Below, piece after piece: positions 46,226 through 55,279 of a DNA stretch of 64,000 nt. Both the position numbers and the translations under genes were made by a program. Under the pieces are notes generated by a model, which saw nothing but the letters and a program-made list of their open reading frames with translations, did no database searches and was not told where the DNA came from. Each line of letters begins with the position of its first letter. The stretch's first letter is position 1. The DNA comes from Diogma glabrata (lineage: Eukaryota; Arthropoda; Insecta; Diptera; Cylindrotomidae). The DNA is taken from the NCBI GenBank assembly GCA_963693315.1, contig OY856186.1, positions 234,460,236-234,524,235 of the forward strand, written 5' to 3'.

Positions 46226-48480
46226 TCTCATATCCACCCCCTTAATAAGTATAATTATTAGTATGTGGTACTTTACTATATTTTTCTTTAAAAACTTACT
46301 AATTTTTCTATCATTCAAAATACTTTTTAAGATTTTCGATTGCTTAGGCTCGGAGCTAATTAAGGAAAGGAAACATACAGAAAACGCTATTATTTAGATT
46401 TACACAAAAAATGGTAGGGTGTAAAATTCCAAAATATATTTTTTAGAAATACTGAAGTAAAGCCCTTTCATATGATACCCTACTCGACTCGATATAAAAT
46501 CGTATTTTCTCAAAGGCCTCACATCGTAACCCTGTTAACCATACGAAATCCATTTTGTTTTTTTTTTCAACACCTCATCTTGTGTGGACAGATTAGTTTC
46601 ATACGCACGCCAAATTTCAAGTTCATTGGATGTTGTAACGCTATGGCTTAATATTTTACTATGAGCAGTAGTGTTCGCTATTTAAAACATGATATCGTAT
46701 TGAGCACTGCATTTGTACCATCAGCGTTAACAGAATCTCGGGCTGACATATTTGATGGGCAGCACGTTTCCCGGCTAGAAAACAGCCACTGGGTCGGGCA
46801 ATCTTCCATCATTCAATCCGGAGCTTGATAGTGCTGCTAATTGCTTATCTAAAAACTACAAAAATTTAAAATAGTTGACGTCTGTATCTACGAAATAAAC
46901 TGTTTCAAAACCACTGTAATTATACCCCTTTCCATCCATGTTCAGTTATCCGGATGACTCGATGTTAATAGTAATCCACGCCAACCCACCCATAACCTAT
47001 TTTGATTTCCTTACTACCGTAATGAAAATCCCAATTGTGAATGGCGCTGCGAGAAACTCAAATCACATATATTTTAGATACTTTTACCACATATTTTTTA
47101 TTTAATTAATTTGACACAATATAAATAATTGATTTAAGAACAACATGAGCACTTTTAACAGGACCACCACGCAAAATGTACACAATCCAGCCGTTGTAAA
47201 AAAAACAAAGAAAATAATGATATATATATACATAAGTTTGTTTATATATTTCAAGTCTTACTAAACCTAGATACACACGTGATGTAATAAATTAGCATGC
47301 AGGAATAAAAAAAATTAATTTATTAGCTAAAGTTATATTTTATTTCGGTAATGAGTGGCCTAAATTATTTTGATACCAACAACATCATATGATCATATAT
47401 ATATATTTGATTTGATTATATAAACTCATTAAAAATCAAAAGGTCAATTTTTCCTTTTTTAAATAACTAATATAAATAATATATACAATAATAATTTAAA
47501 CAAAACAACGAATAATATTAATTTACCTTACTAAGGCCATGGTCCGGCTTATTTCTTAATTTTTTGTAAATATATATAAATATAATTGTACAGTATTTAT
47601 ATTTCCCTTGATGCTAAATTACACATAAAATGGATGTTTTATAATATAAATGACCTTAACGAAAAATTGAAACTTATTTTAAACATTAAAATTTATTAGT
47701 TGATAATTAAGGAAGAAGTGACTATTTTGTATTTTTGATGTGCAATGACCTATTTCCAATTCTTATTTTTTGATTTACCGTGATTTCCATTTTTTTAAGT
47801 TATACGCGTATACTGAATGTAATATGTAGTATGATAATTTACGTATTCGATAAAAAAACCAAGAAGCACCGCTTTTTCTTTAATTAATAGAACAACAAAT
47901 TTAAATAAGACTTACAGTATTTGTTGCTTTTCTGTATCAGCGTATCCCGGTGGTACATCCGCGGTTGCTTCTAAAGCAATTAAAATAGAACTTGAAACAC
48001 CAAAAAAAAAACTACGTCGATAATACGTTACATACCTTGGTTAATTTTTCTTTGGTACACTATTATTTTATATTATTCCTTTTTTTGCTTTTTAAAACTA
48101 AACTAAATCGGTTAGGCCTTTTCCACTATATAATATACTTAAAAGCACTAAATTAATTGGTTCCTTGACCAGCACAGCACAACTAATAATGAAATTTACC
48201 TTTTTACAATCAAAATGTTTCCTGTATATATACTTTGAAATTATAACAAAAAAATATCCAGTTTATCATACTGATAAGAACAAAAAATAAAATTCCTGTT
48301 TTAGAACAACAAATGGATTGTGAACATACAGTGCGTGAGATAAAATATTCAAATTATAAAGTAAAGGTTGTTATGCAAATGCAGTGTTTAACTCTTAACT
48401 TCTTTGTAGATATGCCAATGCTACAATGTATATTAATCGAGATAATCGAAATAATGTGAAAAACACGTTTTACTCTCACC
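46226..48480. other. AT-rich part of the 4.1-kb insertion
   Basis: No ORF is seen. About 46400-46690 is the reverse complement of 19180-19460. A relatively GC-rich, complex patch at 46700-47060 ('GGGCTGACATATTTGATGGG', 'CACGCCAACCCACCC') has no frame I recognise. Short (TA)n runs occur at about 47220 and 47395. Confidence 0.4.
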
Positions 48481-48510
48481 AATAGTGTTCCGTATAAAAA
48501 ACGGAACCGT

Positions 48511-49016
48511 AAAAAGGGAGTTAACTAATACAATTTGCATAAATTAATGTAAGTTAAATTTGTTATACAAATGTTTACATTAATGAATTAAAAAGAGGCG
48601 TGGCCTATTGTTTCTAGAAACTACAGTGAGTCCCAGAATATTCTGCTTATTTGTTTTTGAATATAAATAAGCGAACAAAATATCAGATAGTCAGTTTTAA
48701 TTTTGCAATTAACAGTGTTTACAAATATTCGCAAGTATAAGGAATAATCGGGTGGTACTTGAGCCTGAGTACTAATAGTGAAAGAATTTGAACCTAGTGG
48801 CATAGTAAATACAGATTTTACGATTCCGAATATTATTGATTCAAATTGTGGAAAAGCGGTGGTACATAAATTGGAGACAATAGAATTTATTGTAATTAAA
48901 ATCGGAAGTTGCTGTAACTGGTTGATAAATAAAGTTTGAGACTTTGTTAACTAAAGATGTCTTTTTACTATCGTATTTGATCAATAATCTAAAAGAATTA
49001 ACGAAGAGTCGTTACA
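48511..49016 (+). repeat. 5' LTR, second part, with promoter and poly(A) signals
   Basis: It matches 52026-52533 with scattered substitutions. A TATA-like 'GAATATAAATAAGCG' lies at about 48660-48674 and an AATAAA at 48928-48933, plausible promoter and polyadenylation signals of the element. It ends GTCGTTACA just before the primer-binding site. Confidence 0.9.
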
Positions 49017-49017
49017 G

Positions 49018-49036
49018 TGGTGTCAGAAGTGGGATT
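49018..49036 (+). promoter_or_regulatory. Primer-binding site
   Basis: TGGTGTCAGAAGTGGGATT starts one base after the 5' LTR. It is complementary to a tRNA 3' end ...AGTCCCACTTCTGACACCA-like sequence; insect tRNA-Leu is the likely primer. The start with TGG (pairing with CCA) is as expected. Confidence 0.75.
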
Positions 49037-49045
49037 ATTGAAACA

Positions 49046-51934
49046 ATGGTCAAGACAGTAAATATTAGTGATCTCAGCCAGACCCAGCTGAAGGATGAGT
49101 TGAAGAAAAGGAATGCTCCAAGCCATGGAACGAAAGCAGAACTTGCATTCCGGCTGCGTAAAGTTTTAGAAGAAGCAGGCCAAAACACAGAGGTCATAGC
49201 AATAGAACCGGAGGAAGCTCCGGTCCAGAATGCCCCAGCAATCGATCCGATGATGGTGTTGATGAAAGAAATGATAGCACAGCAGCAACAACAATTTGCT
49301 GATATGATTGCCAAACAAGGAAACAATCTGATGGCCCGACAAGAGAAACTGGCAGCGGAACAAAAAGTAGATCAACAACAACAACTTGCTGATATGATGG
49401 CCAAACAAGGAAACAACCAACAACAACAATTGGCTGATATGATCACCAAACAAGGAAACAATCTGATGGCCCGACAAGAGAAACTGGCAGCTGATATGAT
49501 GGCAAAGCAAGAAAGTCTACATGAAGTAATCGGATCACGTGTATCCAGTGCCGAGGTTAAAATCAACCACATGGAAAGGGAGCTGCGGAAAGTTACCGAA
49601 GAACATGAAGAGAAATTACGCAAACTTTCGAGTGAATTCCGCCAAGAAATAGCACAATTAAAGTCAGGTAACATGATCAATCCATCAACTAGTTCAGCTC
49701 CAGCTAGAGTGAAAATACCCGCATTTGATGGATCTACAACGTATCAGATATTTAAGATGCAATTTGAGATAGCAACAACTGGGGTTGATCACCAGCAAAA
49801 AGCAAATGCGCTTATATTAGCATTGAAGAGACCTGCTGCTGAAATTTTGCAGACACTATCAGCGACAGAGCGTGTTTACGGCAAGATAATGGAGGTCTTA
49901 GAAGTAAGATATGGGGAAAGTCATATGCAAGCTCTCCATCGCATGCAGCTCAAAACACGAAAACAGGGAGTCAGCGAAACTTTGCAAGAATTAGAGGCTG
50001 ACATTGTGAGACTGGTTAATCTGTCATATCCGAACTATAACGCTGAACACCGAGATGAACTGGCAGCTGATACATTCATCAATGCTCTTCGAGATGTACA
50101 AATGAGAAATCAGCTGTATCTAAGCGGAAAGAAACTACCTACGGAAGTCTTAGCATTGGCCCTACAAATGGAAGCTGGAAAAAGAGCGTTTGGCTCAGAT
50201 AGAGTACGTTAGATAGAAGTTTCTGAAGAGCCACTAAGAGCAGCGCTTGATGAAGGGATCATGCATGTCAAAAGTTTAGAAGATAAGTCTGAACGAAATC
50301 AACGAAGAAGATCAAGCAGAGTAAGATGCTGGAATTGTGGACAGTTAGCGCACATCAGACGGGAATGCAAAACACTAGTAGCAGCAAAAGAAGGAGTAGT
50401 CCGGTTGATGAATCTTTCAAACAAGCAAGTGGATGTCAAAAAGGCAGGAGATTTCCGCGTTGAACACCGGAAGAAAAGGATACATGGTAACGCCGATGCC
50501 TTGTCTAGCAGACCCTGTATTGAGGAGCGCAAGTCATGTAGCAGGACTGTGAGAAATGAGGCAATGAAAGTGAATCAAATTAAGTTCCAAACTCTTGACG
50601 ATTGGTGTACCGAGGCAATTAAAAGAGAGCAGCTCGAAGATCCAGCTATGGCTCCAATATTGAAATGGAAAACCGAGGGAAGGCGACCGGAGTGGAAAGA
50701 GGTAGCACCTTTAAGTACGGAGGTGAAATGCTACTGGGCGCAATGGGACTCACTATTGATGGACAACGGGATACTAAAAAGAAAATGGGAGTCCGCTGAT
50801 GGAAAGAAAGTGTTGGAACAACTGGTGTTGCCATCAAGTCAAGTAGAAGAGGTACTGGGAAAGCTGCATGGAAGTATTTCTTGAGGACACCTGGGAGTCA
50901 ATAAAACCCTAGCCAAAGTAAGGGAGAGGTTTTATTGGGTAAGATATCGAACAGACGTGGAGCAATGGTGTCGGCGATGCGATACTTGTGCGGCGAGCAA
51001 AGGACCAAAAACTAGAACTCGAGGAGAGATGCAACAGTACAATGTGGGCGCCCCAATGGAAAGAATTGCTATAGACATCGCGGGGCCATTTCCGGAAACT
51101 ACAAAAGGTAACAAATACATCATGGTGGTCATTGATTACTTTACAAAATGGCCGAAAGCTTATGCAATACCGAACCAGGAAGCAGTTACGGTCGCTGAAA
51201 CATTAGTCAATGAATGGGTCTGCAGATATGGAACACCGCTCGAGTTGCATACCGACCAGGGAAGGAATTTCGAATCTCAACTGATAGAAGAGCTGTGCAG
51301 AACACTCGACATTAGAAAAACACGAACTACACCTATGAACCCACAATCGGATGGCATGGTAGAACGGTTCAACCGAACCATGGAAGAACATTTGTCGAAG
51401 GTAGTGGAAGCCAACCAAAGAAATTGGGATAAGGATCTTCCGTTATTCTTGATGGCCTATCGTAGCGCAGTGCACGATACGACATGTGAAACGCCAGCGA
51501 ATATCATGTTCGGAAGAGAACTACATCTTCCCAGTGACATCGAGTTCGGCATCCCTGGAGGTCTGGTATCCACGAAAACAGATTATGTGGGACAACTAAG
51601 GGAGAAGATGAATAAAATCCATCAACAGGTTCGAGACCACATTAAGATTGCCAGTGACAAAATGAAAACCAGGTACGGCATAAATGCAAATAGTGGCGGT
51701 TTTCAAGAGGTTTTCGAGAAGGAGAACCCCAGGAGAACTAAGGGAAGATCACCCAAGCTGCAGCCAGATTGAGAAGGTCCATATAAAATAATCAAACGAA
51801 TTAATGATGTTATCTACCGCATCCAAAAGGGACCCCGTACCAAGATGAAAGTGATACATCTGCAAAGGCTGGCACCGTACCAAGGTAACAGTACCATTGC
51901 GATAGCTGATATTGTTCGGGACGAACAAAACTAA
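49046..51934 (+). pseudogene. gag-to-integrase deletion product of the gypsy element, three nonsense codons
   Basis: The frame opens at ATG 49046. It starts with a SAP-like motif ('LSQTQLKDELKKRNAPSHGT', then 'KAELAFRLR'), a DNA-binding helix-extended-helix. A Gln-rich coiled coil follows with repeats of 'QQQQLADM.AKQGNN'. The gag core begins about 'KIPAFDGSTTYQIFKMQFE', and a CCHC knuckle 'CWNCGQLAHIRREC' lies near 50330. The frame then jumps to 'EHRKKRIHGNADALSSRPC', normally the end of RNase H, so protease, RT and most RNase H are deleted around 50440. Integrase has the C-x2-C, 'AIDIAGPF', 'LHTDQGRNFES' and 'NPQSDGMVERFNR' (DDE) motifs and ends with a GPY module. In-frame stops lie at 50210 (TAG), 50882 (TGA) and 51770 (TGA). 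Confidence 0.92.
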
Positions 51935-51945
51935 ATGGAGGGCAG
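51935..51945 (+). promoter_or_regulatory. Polypurine tract
   Basis: ATGGAGGGCAG, mostly purines, directly precedes the 3' LTR and follows the terminal TAA (51932-51934). It fits the plus-strand priming site of LTR elements. Confidence 0.7.
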
Positions 51946-52533
51946 TGTAATAAACTTCGTCCAGAATGGGTTAATTTACTCATAAGTAACCAATACATTC
52001 TGCTTTCCACATTCATGAATTAAAAAAAAAGGGAGTTAACTAATACAATTTGCATAAATTAATGTAAGTTAAATTTGTTATAGAAATGTTTAGATTAATG
52101 AATTAAAAAAAGGTGTGGCCTATTGTTTCTAGAAACTACAGTGAGTCCCAGAATATTCTGCTTATTTGTTTTTGAATATAAATAAGCGAACAAAACATCA
52201 GATAGTCAGTTTTAATTTTGCAATTAAAAGTGTTTACAAATATTCGCAAGTATAAGGAATAATCGGGTGGTACTTGAGCCTGAGTACTAATAGTGAAAGA
52301 ATTTGAACCTAGTGGAATAGTAAATACAGATTGTACGATTCCGAATATTATTGATTCAAATTGTGGAAAAGCGGTGGTACATAAATTGGAGACAATAGAA
52401 TTTATTGTAATTAAAATCAGAAGTTGCTGTAACTGGTTGATAAATAAAGTTTGAGACTTTGTTAACTAAAGATCTGTCTTTTTACTGTCGTATTTGTTCA
52501 ATAATCTAAAAGAACCAACGAAGAGTCGTTACA
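51946..52533 (+). repeat. 3' LTR
   Basis: 588 bp, TG...CA bounded, uninterrupted. It differs from the 5' LTR at scattered sites (for example ATAGAAATGTTTAGA here against ATACAAATGTTTACA at 48572), so the insertion is not brand new. It carries the same TATA-like and AATAAA signals. Confidence 0.93.
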
Positions 52534-52815
52534 ATATTATCTATTTTTCCTAATAAAATTACAAAAACAATACAATAATAAATTTATTATCTTCTAAACA
52601 TAAACATAACCAAATAAAATTTAAAATTTCATAATAAATTTTTTTTTTCAATATAATAACATACATAATAATATACCAATACCACCAAAATAATAAGTAA
52701 AAAAAGGAAAATATTAAAACATATTTACTGTCTCTTTTTACTGTTAAAATTTCGTTTCATCCAGTTTAAAAACAACGATACTAAAGAAGTTTTCACTTCA
52801 AAAATTAAGATTATA
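52534..52815. other. AT-rich flank
   Basis: Sequence after the LTR element resumes the target DNA interrupted at 44298. A 'GAAGTTTTCACTTCAAAAATT' stretch at about 52788 is the inverse of 'TTTTTGAAGTGAAACTTC' near 38216, a minor dispersed motif. No gene is seen. Confidence 0.4.
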
Positions 52816-53174
52816 TGCTGTGTGCGAACTGACGAAATAATGACAGATGACAAATATTAACTGTCAAAATTTTATCTTTTGGAATTTATACTCACCATAA
52901 CGAAACGTCAAAATTTGATGTAGTTTTTTAGCATCATCAAATTGTGACAGTAGGCATAACAAATAATTTCATAAGGAACATCAATTTATTACAGAAGTTT
53001 TTTTAATTGCCAAAGTAATATTTATATAAGTATATATATATATATATATATATTTATTAACAGCAAACATAAAAATTAAAAAAATTTTCACCTAATGTCA
53101 AAATTTTGTTTTTACAAATTTCACCTTCACCAAAAATTGTGTTCTGTCATTATTTCGTCAGTTCGCACACAGCA
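52816..53174. mobile_element. MITE with 32-bp perfect TIRs
   Basis: TGCTGTGTGCGAACTGACGA plus AATAATGACAGA at the left is exactly inverted at the right end. It is 359 bp long with a (TA)n run at about 53032-53053 and no ORF. The superfamily is unassigned. Confidence 0.8.
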
Positions 53175-53374
53175 ATTCTTATAAAAAAATTTGAAATAAT
53201 CAACCAAAAATAGTTTTTTACTGTGTCAAACAAAAATAAGATACATATACTTGTTTTTAATGTTTTTACATGTATTTTTTGATCGTGTAACAAGATTTAA
53301 TATTGTCAAATAGTTTTGTTAATATGGTGAATAATATATTGTGAGTTTATAATAGTTATTTATGTATCAAGGGA

Positions 53375-53472
53375 ATTATAAGGATGTTAATTGTCGAGGG
53401 AAACGTTTACTACCCGAGGGCCTCTGGCACGAGGGTTAGTAAGTTTCACAAGGTAATTAACATCTAATAATT
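53375..53472. mobile_element. Small fold-back with CGAGGGC core
   Basis: Arms 'ATTATAAGGATGTTAATT' and 'AATTAACATCTAATAAT' surround 'CTACCCGAGGGCCTCTGGCA'. The core is CpG-rich and itself partly symmetrical. It is similar in design to 13067-13213 and 36805-36902. Confidence 0.55.
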
Positions 53473-53723
53473 CACGTGATGCATAGATAATTTTATTTTT
53501 TACTACCTAAAACATTTATTAAACATTTTTTTTCAAGTATTTTTCTAGCATGATTTTGCGTTTTGTTTGATCAATACTAAGTTTATACCACCGATAGTTT
53601 AATAGAGTAATAGTTTTTTTAGGCAAACGGCTGTAAAGTTTAACTTTGCTGCCGCTGGGGACGAGCTAAAGTCTTACGTTTTAGCCGGCGGCTGCAAAAG
53701 TAACGCCATTTTTATTTTATCTG

Positions 53724-53830
53724 CCGGCGGCTGTAAAGTAACTTTCATATTTTTACGGCGGCTGTAAAGTAATTCACCTATTTTTACGGCGGCAGTAAAG
53801 TAATTCGCATATTTTTACGGCGGCAGTAAA
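53724..53830 (+). repeat. 31-bp minisatellite with CGGCGGC(T/A)GTAAAG
   Basis: Units start at about 53724, 53755, 53786 and 53817 with period 31. Degenerate copies of the CGGCTGTAAAG motif extend left to about 53630. It is GC-rich inside AT-rich DNA. Confidence 0.85.
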
Positions 53831-54934
53831 ATTTAATAACAAGATATTATTAATTTGTTCAAAAAAGAATGCATTTCAGTTAATTTTATTAATTCATTCA
53901 TTGACACCAATAAAAATTAATTTCAGAAAATTTATTACCTAAAACATATTTATAAAAAATTTGATGCATTAATTTCATATTTTTAAACAAATTTAAACCT
54001 TTGGCGAAAAAATAGTGTATTGAATTCGGAGCTAAAGTGACTTTTTGTGTTTCGTCTGTAATTGTATAAATTGCCAAACTATAGACTCAACACAAAAAGT
54101 ACAACTTTAATTCCTAATTCAATAATATACTATTTCTATGATAACAAATGAAAAGTCTATTCCACTAGTGTAAAAAGAACAACAAATTGTAGTTGCTATG
54201 GTTTTTCATATAATTTTACAAAGTATTTTAAAAACGCAACCATGAAAAACTAGAATATGAATTTTGAATGTTTTGTTGTCGATTTCTAACTTTATAATTT
54301 ATAGTGAATATCGATTATATATTACTATCATAGAAAAAATTGCATTTCCTACGCGAGATAAAAACGTTTTTCGTTCGTAAACATGTCTCACTCGACACTA
54401 GCGCGTCTCGTGAGCAAATGTTTGTTAATTCGTACGAAAAAAGGCATGTTTTTGTGACGACACAGTTAAAATCTCTTTATTAAAGCCAATAGTACATTAA
54501 AGTTTGACATTTGAAGAATATTGTATAATAATTTTCAGGAAGAAATATTAAAAAACACGGCAATGGCAGCAATTATTCGGATGTGTCTCGGAAAAAAGTA
54601 GAATTGCGGTGCCCCTCATAACTTGGTGCTGGATCATCCGAAATCAAAAAATCAAAGTTCATTCGTTAGATAATAGTTTTCCCCAGGTAACACTGGGAGG
54701 GTTTTTCGAAATTTTAATTTTTCACTTTTTTGGAACACTTTGAAGGGAAAATCGCGATTTTTCGCGAAAAAATCGGCTAATTTGTTATTGTAAAATAAAA
54801 ATTATTAACAAAATTTGCAAAAACTCTCCAGCGTTACCTTGTAAATTATGAACAGAAATAGTGTTCAAAATTTCAAAAGGATCGGTGCAGTAGTTTTGAA
54901 GTTATGAGGGACTGACTTTGAAAACGTGAGTTGT
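53831..54934. other. AT-rich spacer without recognised features
   Basis: No ORF, repeat array or RNA gene was identified. 'CGCGATTTTTCGCGAAAAAATCGGC' near 54752 is a short palindromic patch. Confidence 0.35.
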
Positions 54935-55277
54935 GGGGAAATCGCTTTAAAGTTTTGAACAATAAAAAATCTGGTATAAAACGTTCATAAGCAAATTTAA
55001 AAGTATGTACTCGTAACTTCGTCAATTTTGCTCCAAACGACTTGAAAATGTGACATAATATTCTTAAAATATTATGCATTCAAGTAAAAAAATAAAAAAA
55101 AAATGAAAAAAAAAATTTATGGGGAAAACGCTTTAAGGCTTTGAACACTAAAAAATCTGGTATAAAACGTCCATAAGCAAATTTAAAAAAATCGTAACTT
55201 CGTCAATCGACTTGAAATTTTGACACAATATTCTTAAAATATTATGCATTCAATTAAAAAAATAAAAAAAATGTTTA
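54935..55277 (+). repeat. Tandem duplication (~185 and ~155 bp)
   Basis: 'AAAAAATCTGGTATAAAACG', 'CATAAGCAAATTTAAAA' and 'ATTCTTAAAATATTATGCAT' occur in the same order in both halves, each followed by an A-rich tail. The second copy lacks about 25 bp. The array abuts the broken 3' end of the jockey-like copy. Confidence 0.85.
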
Positions 55278-55279
55278 TA

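Larger units (their letters stand above)
44384..48510. mobile_element. 4.1-kb insertion within the 5' LTR
   Basis: It lies exactly between LTR positions 85 and 86, with an A run (AAAAA) on both sides as likely target duplication. The left end reads GTCAGACAAGTGCGAATAAA and then 'AAGGGTTCCGTG'. The right end is a hairpin, GGTTCCGT paired with ACGGAACC ('GTTCCGTATAAAAAACGGAACC', 48488-48509). A CCGT/ACGG stem close to one end and an A-rich insertion site could suit a rolling-circle or SINE-like element, but neither is proved. Contents are a ~287-bp tandem array and 2 kb of AT-rich DNA without ORFs. Confidence 0.7.
44299..52533 (+). mobile_element. Ty3/gypsy LTR retrotransposon, internally deleted, 5' LTR split
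   Basis: The LTRs start TGTAATAAACTTCGTCC and end GTCGTTACA. ATAT flanks the whole element at 44295-44298 and 52534-52537, a 4-bp TSD of the kind favoured by several insect gypsy-group elements. The 5' LTR is in two parts (44299-44383 and 48511-49016) around a 4.1-kb insertion. The 3' LTR is 51946-52533 (588 bp). The interior (49017-51945) is one continuous frame with gag joined to the end of RNase H and integrase. Protease, RT and most of RNase H are missing, so mobility would need enzymes from a relative. Confidence 0.93.

Noticed and set aside
49012..49680. Minus-strand frames of ~100 codons opposite gag
   Set aside because: Shadow frames of the Gln-rich repeat region; Leu/Cys/Phe-rich and without domain signal.
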